This document shows positions 44,753 to 57,600 of a stretch of 64,000 bases of DNA, piece by piece (the first letter of the stretch is position 1; every line of letters begins with the position of its first letter). The DNA is from Trichaptum fuscoviolaceum (taxonomy: Eukaryota > Basidiomycota > Agaricomycetes > Hymenochaetales > Trichaptaceae). The stretch covers positions 5,017,974 through 5,081,973 of the forward strand of contig CAJSYZ010000007.1 of the NCBI GenBank assembly GCA_910574455.1, in the 5' to 3' direction. A program made the translations under genes and the position numbers. The notes beneath the pieces were generated by a model, which saw nothing but the letters and a program-made list of their open reading frames with translations, was not told where the DNA came from and made no database searches.

Positions 44753-45452
44753 TCATATACGCACAACTTTGCTCCTTTCAAACCCTAATGCCTCAAACTG
44801 ATCAACATGCGCTCTCTCCAAGCCTGCCATAGCAACTTCATCCCTCGGCGCTGGCTCAGCAGCTTTCGCCCCGGGCTTAACCGGCGCTCCAGCGTATGTT
44901 TGAGCCCAGTATCGTGCAGTTTCGTCGAAGCTCGCGCGGCTCGTCATGTAATGCTTCGCCACTTCGGCATCCTGGGGATCATTTGGTTCCGGAGAGCAAA
45001 GGAGAGACTGCAGGGAGATGAGGGTCGATTTGAGGGTAAGAACGGGCGACCACGCGTCTTTGAGAATGTCGAGACAGATGGCGCCTGATGCGGATGATAC
45101 GTTCGGATGATACACTTTTGTGATGAACTTCATCTTCACCGGTTGAAATGGGTATGACTCTGGCACTATGATGTCCTATGTCGCACGGTCAGCACAAGTC
45201 TTTGTTTCATGAGGTCGGAGACGCACTACTTCATATTGACCGCCCTCATAAGGTGTTCCCTCCGGTCCCATGAAAGTGCCCTTCAGATGAAATAGATCAT
45301 CATTAATTTGCTCGATTTGAATGTTCGAGGACTTGTCGTTCTGGCAGTCTATTTCATAGGAAGATGGCTCTAAGTACAAATCAACGTGAATCAGAGCCCT
45401 TGATCTCACCTTTGATCTCCTTGAGGACCCGTCTTTTTCGTGCATCCGCCAT
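44753..45452 (-). CDS. UBC1: Ubiquitin-conjugating enzyme E2 with C-terminal UBA domain (Ubc1/UBE2K)
   Basis: Transfers ubiquitin from E1 to substrates with RING E3s; Ubc1-type enzymes build K48 chains. Three exons join in phase: 45410-45452, 45230-45369, and 44753-45175, with introns of 40 and 54 nt. Landmarks: MADARKRRVLKEIK at the start, LKGTFMGPEGTPYEGG, ESYPFQPVKMKF, KVYHPNVSS, the active-site Cys in GAICLDILKDAWSPVL, and SPEPNDPQDAEVAKHY. After the E2 fold a short Ala/Pro linker leads to a UBA-type C-terminus (HVDQFEALGFERSKVVRI) ending at TGA 44753. The gene is complete and at normal length. Confidence 0.95.
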
Positions 45453-46083
45453 TCCTGGATAATACAAATTTGTAGAGGGATGAAAAAGAAATTTAAGAGC
45501 AGGAAGTAAAGCTGGATGAAAGACAGGAGTTGGTACTGAACCGCAGAACCTCTGGAAAGAAAACTCGGGAACTTGAATGGCTCGCCGCACGTGATCGATC
45601 AGCAGCCGACAAAAAGGCGACGCGACGCGAAGTAACTCGAACTTCAACGACAACTTATACCGGCGCCAGCTGCAGCAAGTTTACAAAATGCACAGAATAT
45701 TCGGGTTGTAATGGGGGTAGTTAGAGCTACACATAAATAATGGGTGGCGGGACAACTAATATCACGATACTGAGGTGAGTAGTGCCAAGTCTCGGTCTGA
45801 GCATCGTTTTCAGAATTTAAAATCTCAATCAACACAAGCTTCGCAGCTTTCTGGTGGCCGTTTCTGAATCTTAAATAGACGTCTGCGCCTTGTTCACGAA
45901 AACGCGTCCTTCTGATCAGATGCGCGGCTCAACGTTGGACAGTCACGTAGCCTTGAACAGGATGTACAAATCAAGCATACTGGAAGGTGTTGTATACATG
46001 TGCTGCCGCTGCATCAACATCCATTTTCCCTCCGGAATTTGAGCCTCTTAATGTACTATTCTCCATGAAGCATTCCTCGCACA

Positions 46084-46480
46084 ATGGATCTTGCTTCCTT
46101 GATTCACAACCCTCGTTCAGCAAGATCTAACGCTCTTCTTTCGGCGGCGAACCCTTTCACAGGCACAAAGCTGGTAATGGATTATCGCTCGCTGGTCTCC
46201 GTGCCTAAACGTTTCTTCCTCTAGAACACGCCGTTGACCCGGTATTCTACGTTCATCTTCGACATCTGTTGCATGCGATCCGCGGCACCGTTCCAATCTG
46301 TGAGTACTCAAAGTCCTAATAGAGGCTTGGATGGTCATGAGCCAGTGCTTACGGCTTTCCTTTTAGTGCTCTAATGAAGCTTGTGCATCCTTCTCCCCTG
46401 GTGGCGCCGGATGCTTCGTTTCGATACAACAACCGAATACGAGCATTCTTCGTAAAACGTGGATTTCGCGACGTTCCTGA
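46084..46480 (+). CDS. Possible small spliced gene, unknown product
   Basis: ATG 46084 opens MDLASLIHNPRSARSNALLS. Two introns with GT-AG ends (from 46174 to an acceptor CTCTAG near 46224, and GTGAGT near 46300 to TTTTAG near 46367) keep phase zero throughout and lead to a cysteine-containing end, then TGA at 46478. The product would be about 90 aa. Splice consistency is the only support; no family recognised. Confidence 0.3.
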
Positions 46481-49400
46481 AGAGCCTCCGAGTTCGTTAT
46501 AGTTCACGGCCTTCTTTCGCGGCAAATATGCCTCAAACGTTTCAACTTGATTATAAGGTGCAAGTAGTTCATCAACCTTTGGGAACCACATATCTGCTTT
46601 GGTACGAGTTGCTTGATCTTGTGTATTCTTTCGGTAATCTCTGTGCTGATATCGTAAAAAGTGTTCCCATCCACACCGTGCCCACTATCCTTCACTTCAA
46701 GCTCTTGCTGGCCCTATCAAATTCCAGTATCAACTCCGTCCGCGGAGGATCATAAACTCCATACTCACCACTAAATTGCATCAAGGACTTTACAGATAGT
46801 GTAATGTTTTACTCAAAGCTCTTGCACGCTGGCAAATCTTGGGAACCCCGCAGAAGTCGGAAAGCAGGAGTCCGATGTGCCACAATGTCCTTCCATATGA
46901 GCGGACTAGAATTCATCTAGCTCCCTCGGATCGGCTTCCATTGATCCGTCGGCATGAACAAGCGGGAACCTCGCATCTCGAGGACAAGGAAAAAAACAGC
47001 TCTATTGCTGCCGAATGGGTGCCGAATACTGCCTGTCTGGGGCTCCGCCAGACTCCTTGCATCCACAGAGCTGTCAACCTGTCATACAGTCATATTATGC
47101 CATCTTCTGAGTGGTGCTCTGGCGGGGTAGCAAGGCTAGAGCACTTGGTCGAGTGAATGCCGTGGGTTGAGCGATAGAGCGGCTGGGAAAGAGAAGGTAT
47201 CTTTCGGAGAAATAACTCGATCCTATTACATACTTTTGGCAGGTCTACTCTCATGCAAGCATGATCGAGACTTGTTTCATGGCCTTCTCTATTAGCAAAT
47301 AGGTTGGACTGGAAGTTTGGAAATTTGTCGACTACAAGATGCCTCCGATCAAGCTGCGGGAAAAGGCCATCTAGAGGGTGCCATAGAGATCTGCTTTCTC
47401 CAAAAGAGGCACAAAATAGCTAAATCTAAAGTGACACGATCATCGAAGGTTTGTTTAGCCATCTTCGAAGTTTCGGTGTCTGATGACGCCAAAATAGCTC
47501 GAAGTTCAGCGGCATGGAAATTTTCATGATACTGTGTTGCCCAATGACTTTGGCTGGCGGTGTTCAAGACTGTGAACTCATTTCTTTGGGAAAGTGTAGA
47601 GATGCCAATGGAAAATCGGTACGAAAACATAGGCAGCACACCTTAGTTGCCGTTCTATAGGCTTGGTCAAGCTCATGCCTAGCAAGCGACTAGTCTTCAG
47701 AGGCCTGTTCCCAGCGTTTGAGATGGGTTAGGGATGGACCGGAGCCAATTTCAATTCCGTACCGATGCCTCTCATTTTGTTTTTTAGCGAAAGACACGAG
47801 CAACTCGCGCAGGTGCGCGGAGGAGAAACGCGAATCTGTCGTGACGCCATGACGTCGCCAGGGCGGTTGGAATCCAGATCCCCGCCTCCATACGATCCCT
47901 CGGTTGACAGCTGCAGATCTTCGGAGGAAAAGGATAAGAATTATCATATACGCGAAAGTGGTGGGAGAATAGAGTCCGGAATCTTATTTTCGAACGTTCT
48001 GTTTCATGCACCGCGCCCCGACCCTATCGTATCGTATTGCATATGAGCTTATCGCACGCTCTCTTATACAGTACATCATGCCCATTACCGCTATCCCCAT
48101 ATAACCACGCATTATAATGCAATTTGGCACTCTACGCGACCCTGAAAACACACCTTCGAGGGAAGGCAAATTAAGGACCGAAAGCCGAGGACGACCAGGG
48201 AAGGGTTCTGCAGAGAAAGGCGAGTGTCTCACTCAGAAGGTTGGTAATGGTTACGGACTCTAGAAGGATTCCCGGCACCGTCATGGCTTGATGCAAAAGC
48301 ACGCGCCCGCGCTTCCGTGGTGAATACTGGAACGCAGTGTATCTGCGAGGTTGATACGAGGAGTAAGCATGGTGCAATGATGCTGCGCCTTTCACCTTGA
48401 TGTATGTATGGGTATGGGAATAGGGACTGGTTGGATGTCGACTATGCACCCGAGGCATACGTATCTTGGGTAGCTTCTTATGCTGATGCTGCACTCATTC
48501 TACGATTCATTCAAAGCATGCAATAACAAAGGTCCCGCGGAGCTATCTTATGGGCATTGTCTAGGCCAGGCTCCAATGGATCCCCTATTCATGAATACAG
48601 TGGAATCTGTCAGTGAGCACGGGTTGTTAACTCGTATGGCGACCTACGAACGAAACGCCGCTGCATGTCGCAGTTCCTTTTTCCGGCTCCGACTATGAGA
48701 TGCAAACTCGGCACGTACGTACAATACATACATTTATGTCCGCTGATTCTTCTGACCTCGGAGTAAACAGATGGGTATGTACAGTAGGTGTGGAAGTAAC
48801 ATGCTACCTCACTGTTTTGAAGTGCCTTAAGGCTATGAGAACAGTATCCGCCTCCCATAGTACTATGGGAGAAAGGGGGATGCTACGGCGTCTTGACTGG
48901 GAATTATCCTCAGTATGGGACCGAGCAGGGTTGGAGACTTGCAGAAGCACATCGCTGTATGTATTATGTGTGTGTAACAGGAAGGCGGCTGTGAACGGTA
49001 AGTATGCTGTCAATAAGAAAGGGGTCGGAGCCGATGCGGCTGCTCGTGAAATGGAAAAGGAGTGAGACGCAGATAGGTAAATGCCAGTGCCTGCTGAAAC
49101 TGAGATGCCGTTGGAAACGCGCCTTTAACTGACTTTCCTTGCGAAGTTGAATGACCCGTGCTCTATCATGTCCATATATTATAATACTGAAAGTTTATGA
49201 GGCACTAGCATGAATAAGCAAACAGACACCGTGACTATAATGAAGAAGTGCATGTAAACTGTCGCACATCCATCTCGCAACAAATATCTTTATCATTGAT
49301 TCATGTCACATCGCGTACATGTACTGCTGGTGCTGCCTCCTGCTAGTCGCGACTCCGGCGGTCCCAATCGGCCTCTCATAGTGCGTAAATCACCCGAGCT

Positions 49401-51817
49401 TGTCATCAAGATCAGTTAGTGGCAAACTCAGATATGGAAGATCCGTGCCTATAAGCACTAGGAACAACCTGTCTGTAAGGTTTAATTTGCAGCATGCGTA
49501 ATCACGGCCGGGCTCATTAGTGGTATGTTGCAGAGACTTGGCCGTTGGATCATCCAGCTTGGATGATATAATTTCTTTGATGAATGAGGACAGACGCGTT
49601 ATGAAGAGACTGAATAGGACCCACACGGACTTTACGGCAGGCACGGGCCGATCAATCTGGGATCGCTGGAGGAGAGGTTCTTTCGCTTTCTCTTACATAT
49701 CTTCATTAGTGATTACATCGTATGATATACAACTTGAAGCTGACTGAACATCTTGCGGAACCTTTACTGACGATAAGCAGATCGAAAGATAATGTAGACG
49801 ATTTCATTGATCCTACTAGAACCCCGCCTTAGGCTCTCCGAACTGATATAAGAATGATCCCCGATGTCATATTCTCGATAGCGATTGATCGCAGGTGAGA
49901 GGAGGCACCCTAGCGTCACGCTTAGTATATTTATAATAAAGCATATAAAACAAAGATAAGAAATCATTTAAAAAGTTGTGTGCGAAGCTGAAATTGGAGG
50001 TCAAAAGGCACATCCTATACAATCAGACTCCTGATGTGCCTGATGCGATGGGCTCAAAAGCCTGCCTGACGCGGACTGTAATGCGTAATCGGCTGTTTAG
50101 AGTGTACGAGAGGCCTACATTGGCATTGACATGATCCGTATGGCTTGAACTTTACCAGACCTTCTTTCTCACTGAGAAGTTGTATGTGAGATGTTGAGTG
50201 GGAAGCGTAGCGATATGAAGTTGCAAAATTTTCCGGCAGTTGTTGTGTAGGGCTCCGCACCGTACCGTATACGCACACGGCCGTATTTTCTGCCCCTCAA
50301 TACGGGTACGGGCCCGTACGATTATGGCCCGTATAACAAAAATTGAGAGCGCCATACGGGTACGGCACGACCGTATCATAGTCGTACGGGCTATACGGCT
50401 ATTGTGAATTTGGTATGAATGAATCTAGAGACAGGAAAACATGCCTATTTGCCCTCTGAAGCTTTAAATAAGTCCACGAAGTCACCGTTCTGTACGAGGT
50501 TCTTACAAAGGACTCAGAGCGCCGGCGCTGGCGGAACTCGGGGGTCACCCTCTTGCGCCGGAGGCCTCTTGTATCTTGACGTTACAGTTTTTTTCATTAA
50601 CGAGGCTAGAGCTTGAAACTGTCGGTATGGATATAACATAAGCGCCGGAGATGATACGAGAACGTGCTTGACATGAGCCTTAAGCCAAGAGACTCCTCCG
50701 CGTAGTGGAGGTTGTGCAATGCATCCGAGGGAAGGCGCAAAAGGAGTGGAGGTTCACACTGCGAGGATGATGTGTTTACACGGAGGAGTGATTGTGCATG
50801 TCCTCGGTGGAGCTCGATACTTATCAAGAAAGCTTGGTCCAAAGGAAGAGAAGCGAACACACGGAGGCAGCGCGTGTCTGCGTGTGTATGTCTTCGTGTC
50901 TGGTTTCTTTCTACCGCAGCAAGTTCCCGTCCCCGTTCTCGTGCTGAGGTGTGATGGGAACCGCACGATGGAGCGTGGCTGGCGTATGGAAGCGCGGAAC
51001 ATAGATTTGGGAACAAAGAGACTGTAGTGTGTGTCCCTTCATTTCATTTTTCATAAGCTTTGAGATGACTTTTCTTGCTTGAAACGGGCAGAAATAGACC
51101 GGGCGTGTCAAACGCGATTAGGCGAAGGAGCGGTGGCGGGGCAGATGGGCAGGCACCATCCGAGGATACACCATCTAGTAATAAAACAAAACGTTAGCAC
51201 TTTCTGTCTTTATTTAATGTCGTATGTCGAGATTCGATAACATAGATAACAAATGGCCTGAGCGTCTGGAATCAGATCCAGCTGGAGAAGAGGAGAGATG
51301 TGGCGATGGAGGAGGACTGGGCAGAAACGTCGGACTAATATGGGAATGGATATCTCGGGGAAACGTCGCCAGAACTCAACTGGTCAACTTGAAGGGACTG
51401 GCGCCGGTCGGCCGGGACTCATGTCTGCAACGCTTTACCGCTCGTTCGGGACGTCCCAAAATAGCAATTCTGGCGTCTAATCGCAAAATAGCGTGACGCG
51501 GCCTCAGAGCTTGTCTAACACAAACACACATCGTTCGAATAAAATAAAGGTATATTTTGTTATTATTTTCTAAGGGTTTATATGTCTGACAGGCCTTGTA
51601 CTGATATAACCCCTCCGACCGCCCCCTCGTACGCGTTGCCTCCTCCGTCCCGTCATCCGCGCGCAGTAAAGGCTATCCAGATTCCACTCAACGCCTGATC
51701 TGAGTACGCGCGTCCCCTTCGCCATCCCGTACGACTCATTCGCATACCCCTTGTCTTCTTACCACCACCACCTCCACCGTCGTCTACCTTTCAACGCCTC
51801 CCTCACACGACATACAG
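46481..51817. other. Gene-poor 5.3-kb region
   Basis: Many short frames on both strands but none with family motifs or coherent splicing. The weak candidate at 51224-51496 (plus) sits in a region where two frames are both open. A distinctive palindromic block lies at 50258-50401 (listed separately). The last 200 bp, pyrimidine-rich, are the promoter and 5' UTR of the proteasome gene. Confidence 0.4.
50258..50401. repeat. Dense GTACGG/CCGTAC palindromic cluster
   Basis: About 140 bp made of CCGTA, TACGGG, CGTACGG and complements (for example ATACGGGTACGGGCCCGTAC near 50301), able to fold into several hairpins. No inverted ends or target duplication were recognised around it. Confidence 0.7.
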
Positions 51818-54634
51818 ATGCCTGGCATGATGGCCCCGCAGCAGCGTCAATTCAACCCGTACAGCGAGAATGGCGGTACGATCCTCGCCATTGCTGGCGC
51901 TGACTTCTCTGTCATCGCGGGCGACACGCGTCAGACTGAAGGATTCAACATCCAGACACGTTATGCGCCAAAGGTCTTTAGATTGTGCGTATTCGAGTTA
52001 GAGTTGCATTGGTTGGCATTGGCGCTGACTTGCTCTGTGTTACGCGTTTTCAAATCTTTTACGATGCGAACTTGGTTTGGATTGAATTTGGTGGCGTTTG
52101 TGGTGGGATGTGCAGAACGGACAAGGCTGTTCTGGCAGTGAACGGCTTCGCAGCAGACGGAAACATGTTCGTGAAGAAGGTCAAGCAACGGCTTGAGGTT
52201 AGTCCTTGTACGCGTCATCCCTTTGACTGAGCTAAACTTCACTTGTAATACCCGTCACTGTTGTCATATTTCATGGATTCAGTGGTATCGCCACGCACAC
52301 GCGAAAGACATGCCGCTCCGTGCGATTGCCCGCTTAATACAGACCATGCTCTATGCACAGCGCTTCTTCCCATACTACGTTTACAACATCCTTGGCGGTA
52401 TCGAGGATGACGGTGCGTCACTTCTTTCCCTTATGCTTCACTCCATTTCTGACTTTGCTTTGTTTTCGCCTCTACTCGAAATCACCGCATCAAACATCAT
52501 CAAAATCGACATACAATCGCATGACACGCTTACGTCTGGTTTGCTTCTTGCAACGCCGGGATCCTTTCGCGCTATCATCCATATGATATCAACGGGTCAA
52601 TACGCAATAACTCAAATTCCCCGTTGCATACGTCCTCATACGCAAAATAATATGGGACATCATCCTGACCCTTGGTACTCGGGCTTGGTCTCCGACCATT
52701 CTATTTCCTCAATACCTTAATATCTCGGTGCCGCATAACACAATATGGGGATTCATGGAATCTGTCTGATCTGATGCGCACTCCCCTCTGTGACATTGTC
52801 TGCGATTGCGCTATACCCAATCAATACGCGGCGAACTCATCGCCGTCTCGCCCCAAATTTCAATGCAACCCTCATCTTAATGCCGGTGGAATATAACGTC
52901 ACAAATTCTGGAAACAGGCACTGGCGCAGTATATTCGTTCGACCCCGTCGGCTCGTACGAGCGTGAAGCATGCCGCGCAGCGGGAGCCGCCTCTTCACTG
53001 ATCCAGCCGTTCTTGGACAATCAGGTGAGCTCTCGCCTTCTTTCATCGTCTACACATCCTGCTTTCAGTCCACTATTTTCTTGTCGATTTTCCCTTTCTT
53101 TTCCCGATTTGCGTCCGCGTAAGCACACCCCACGTGCGTCACATGTGCGTCCTTTAAAATAGGGAGACCATCAAGTTTGGAAAATGGCCTACCATATTAG
53201 GAAGGAGAGATGCCTAATACCGACAGTACGCCGATCTTCCCCCGAAGATTGGCGGGAAGATGAGTTCTTCCGTACCCCCCCCCCCCCCCCCCTCTCTCCT
53301 TTAATTGGCGAGAGGATTCCTCAGCTTGGTTTTCGATTTGGTTTCTTGGTGTTTATTCCGATTTTTTGAGCCTGCAAGCTCAGTCATCCGTTATCCCAGT
53401 CGCTTGGCTTTCGTTCTGCCAGAATTTTCTTTCCCTTTATAATTCAGTTTTATACTTTCTCCATTTGATTTCTGCCCTTTCATCACCGGCTTGCTCGTGA
53501 TTTATCACCATGCGCTTGCAAATCGCGATGTCGGGCTTCAACGTGATCTGTTTCTCGTCATGCACACTTTCGTTACCGTCATCATTCCCCAGATTTATTC
53601 TTCATCATTACTCGGTCCTACCCCTCTCGTTATCATCCTTTATGTCACGCTTTAGGCATTCATATTTCGTTTCCTGTCGTCAAATTGAGAGTTGAGTACT
53701 GACTTTTCTATTTTTTAATAGATCTACTTCAAGAATCAACAGGCTGCACCTGGAACCACACACCCAACGCATCTACCGCTGTCGCGTGTCTTTGCGCTCG
53801 TAACAGATTCGTTTACGTCGGCGACGGAGAGGCATATCGAGGTGCGTAACGACCATCCGGTTGATCTTTGCCCGTGTCTTTGCATTCTTTCTTTTCTTTC
53901 TCTTCCTCCTTGCTTTTCTTTGCTACTGTGCGCGCTGTACCCCTCGTGGAGTCTTCCAGTGAGCTGCTGTCGGCGCCCGTGGTATGTTATACGCAACTTC
54001 GATTCGGGCCCGGATTCGAATTAGGTTGCTTCCGCCCCCTTGCCGGTGCCTTGCGCTTCCGGTATCACGTCTCCAATTTAAGTCAATTTACTCCCACAAT
54101 ACCCATCGAGCCAGACCTTTCCGTTTTAATAACTTATCCATTCTTTGTTTACCTTTTATTTATTTATTTATTCTACGCGACATGAGATGCTGACCGATGT
54201 TTCTCCGTTATCTGCTCTTCCCTACCCTGGATCGACATTTGTTCCCTTCCCTTCCTCACAACTTCCATTCTTGTCGATACAACGCAACACGACACGACGC
54301 AACACGATACGAACACGGCTCTGCTTGGTTTCGCCGACGATTTCCAATTGATGTCCGACCTCGTCTTAAACCTGTTTTGGTTTTTCCCTACCGAAACGTG
54401 CGGGTCTGGTACGATTGCACCGACTTGCTGTCACTCGATTGATGTGGACTTCGCCGTATTTTTATCTGTTCGGTAATTCAGGTGGGAGATGGTTTAGAGA
54501 TGTACATCGTACTCGCGAAGGGAAAGGCACCGCAGGGCTTGGAGTCGATAAAGGGCGCGCAGGTGCAGGAGCTCTCTACTCGCAGTGATGGCGAGCGCGT
54601 GTTCGTGCTCCGGAGGGAGCTGAAGAAGGATTAG
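51818..54634 (+). CDS. PRE7: 20S proteasome subunit beta type-6 (Pre7/PSMB1 type)
   Basis: A non-catalytic beta subunit of the 20S proteasome core. Six exons agree in phase: 51818-51984, 52116-52197, 52283-52412, 52918-53024, 53722-53841, 54482-54634. Motifs: FNPYSENGGTILAIAGADFS, VIAGDTRQTEGF, RYAPKVFRL, AVLAVNGFAADG, RAIARLIQTMLYAQRFFPYY, NILGGIEDDGTGAVYSFDPV and RAAGAASSLIQPFLDNQ. This fits Pre7/PSMB1; there is no catalytic N-terminal Thr after a propeptide. Introns 3-5 are long (about 505, 697 and 640 nt) where the others are under 135. Intron 4 contains a run of 18 C (53275-53292). Length and ends are as expected. Confidence 0.95.
53275..53292 (+). repeat. Poly-C run of 18
   Basis: Homopolymer in intron 4 of the proteasome gene. 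Length may be uncertain in any sequencing method. Confidence 0.9.
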
Positions 54635-57600
54635 AGGACGCCATGGGTATGAGCGCGGGATTGGATTTGGTGGGCTTGTTGGGGGTGTGGATCGCAGGAA
54701 GTGGGTTGTGAGAGAGGGGATGGTTGCAAGGAAGAAAAAGGACTGCGAAGGGGTATTGCAGACGATTGTTCTGAAAGGGGGGGGGGATGCATGAAGGGGA
54801 GCGGGGCACGACGGCGGGTGTTCGTTTTCTTCGTGATCGACTTACAGATTATCCGGGTATGGTTTCGGCCTCATCTATGCACTCCAGCTAGTTGAGAGCA
54901 AGATCATATGCAGCTCGTTCCCGCCGAATCGTTGTAGTCACATGAGGAGGGGTGGGGCAAGACTCAGCGTGACTTGCTGGGATCGAACATTCGTCGTTGT
55001 TTGTGGGTTAATTGGACTTATACCTTGGTTGTCTAAACTCAAGCAACCAGCTTGTTGTGGTTTTTACTCTCTCCTTTGTCTCCTCTCCTTTTCCCTATCC
55101 TGGTCGTGTCTCTTTCTTCTCCCTTCTTGAACTTCCATACCATCTCATGTATAAACACTCTTAACCCGGCTAGACACCTACCCGCACACCTCTCATCCGC
55201 ATCGTACCACTCTTTATAAACCTACATACGAAACGCATGTCTTCCGTTCCTAAAGCTGTATTATTTCCCTTTCTCCTCCCTACCGCCTTCACCCGCACCT
55301 TTATCTTCCGCATTTACCCATCCCATTAGTCATGCTTTTGTCCGCTTTTTTCTTTTTCTCCTTTCTACCCCCGCTGTCAATGCTAGAGCTTTACTTATTA
55401 TCAATCCAAACTGCACGACTTAACGCACAGACTCTGTTTGATTTACCCCTTTTCCACGAGAAATTGTCTTTTAAGAAAATAGACAAAGAAAATCACTGTC
55501 GCGATCCGCCTTTGGGCCATTCACTCGAGAATAATCTGCAATAGCAATTTATTCATACACGCTTTCATACACTCACACATACAGTCTATGTATATGTAGA
55601 GTAACGGCCGCAGTGCGCTCCCGGTGTACGGAAAACGAGAATAATACGCTCGGAGATTATAACCAGAAGCAGGCAGCGTGTTTAATAGCGTGCATCAACC
55701 CCAAGAGATGAGGAATATATATGAATCGCAACCATATGGGAAATGAGAAACGCGCGGTCGACTGCCCCTTGGTTTCTCCGTGACTGTGGCATTCACCGCA
55801 ACCATCGAAGGCCTAACAGCCCTGTTCGAGCCTTGAAACACGAGCTTTGGCTAGGCCCCGACTTCGGAGTTCCTAGGAAAACGACTTTTGTTACATCGCG
55901 TACGTATGTAACTGTGCATCCTTCGGGGCCAGTGTGTGAAGTTGGAAGGCATGAGGTGTTAATACTCTCGTTTAAGACGAAGTAGCAGCTTCGCGATTCC
56001 ATGTAGTGCCTGAAGAACGTGCGGCGAGAGAGGGCCAGACTGATGAAACGAGAGAACGTTAGAAGCATGCTCGCGGATCGTGGAACGTACCCTAGGGTTG
56101 AACAATGATAAGTATCAATGACTAGACGAGGTAAGTGAACGGTTGTATTCTCGGATCGGTTCAAGTAGAAGACAGAAGGATAGATGACAGGGGTGAGAAA
56201 AGGAGTACAGTCGCTGCTGCTGATCATGGGAAGTTAGTAGTCCGAGTGGAGGATTGGTGACTGGTCCGAGGCGACACTCGACGACAATGTTCTGATGTCG
56301 CACGGTGGATCGCCGGACAGAGGCAGTACTAATCGAGGTGTACAGGAGGAATGAGTTCTGGGTGATTCATTGAATGAGCAGAAGGATTCAAGGGTTAAAT
56401 TCTGTAATCGAATATAGCAAGAGACACTTTTGGTTTGTCCTTTGCCTGAGGCTAACGCCGACGTATCTGGATGACAACCCGAAAGTAGAGAATTTCCACA
56501 AGAACGACCCATTACTCTTCGATGAGCAGATCAACGACGTATGCCTTTCAAGTGAAGAAACTGGCATGCAAAGAATGGTGGGAAAGGAAGGATCAACAGA
56601 TACGATGAAGACCTTATAATAGGTATATATCGAGTTGCCGCCGGCTTAAAGCCCTTCAAGTTGACAGGATGGAGGTCTAGATTGAACATGCAATACCAGG
56701 TCTTGAGCAAAGACGTTATGATATCAAAAGGAGTCTAGGTGCGCCAGAGGGTATTACTCCGAAGATGTTCCGCTAAGAGACGTCCGGCGAATGATTTGAG
56801 ACAGGTGAAGTTGAAGTGTAGTTCAAGATAAAATAGAATACTGGAATGTTGACGGATTTCGGGAGAAGACCGTCAGTTTGTACGCTGTAAGTATGCGCAT
56901 ACAGATACCTGTTGCTCATTATATGGGCCAAAGGGGAAAAGTGCAGGTAAACAGACCCACAACACTCAGAAATAAGCTACTTCCATTATCGGTACCTTGG
57001 GTACTGAATGAAGAATGATCGTCGGTGCAATTGCGTGGATTTTACCGAGGTTTCAGGCATCGCTTGCACTAATAACATTAGGTAAGCAGCGAGCTTTCTC
57101 TAACTTCGGAGGAAGATAGACTTCTTGAAAGTAATTCTTGAACAAGGGGAGCATTAGCTAGGGATTCTGTCGGGAATTATCTACGACAAAAAGTCGCACA
57201 GACCTCAAGGCAACTCTTGAATCATGAGATTTTTTGAGTTGCATTCAGTGCCTTGACAGCTGGAAGGGCCAGAACGGAAAATTAAAAATTCAATTGTTCG
57301 CATGCGCCTGGTATCAATTGCAGTCGCTGGCGCAGATCCATAGCCGGAAATTTAGAAAGCCAACATCTGACGATGTAGAGCACGAAGCTACTCTTTGGTC
57401 GTTCTGCCAACCACACATTTGCAATCCGACGAGCTTAGCGAACTAGGCTCGCTGTCCCGTAGAGATCTACAATGAAAAGATCTTGTTCCAAGTAACTAAG
57501 AGAATGAAGGTTTAGTAACTCACGTATTTGCAAGGAAATATGGCGGAAAATATTAAGGCATATGACTTGCGGGTGGCTATCCTTCTGCGGAGTTTTTGAA

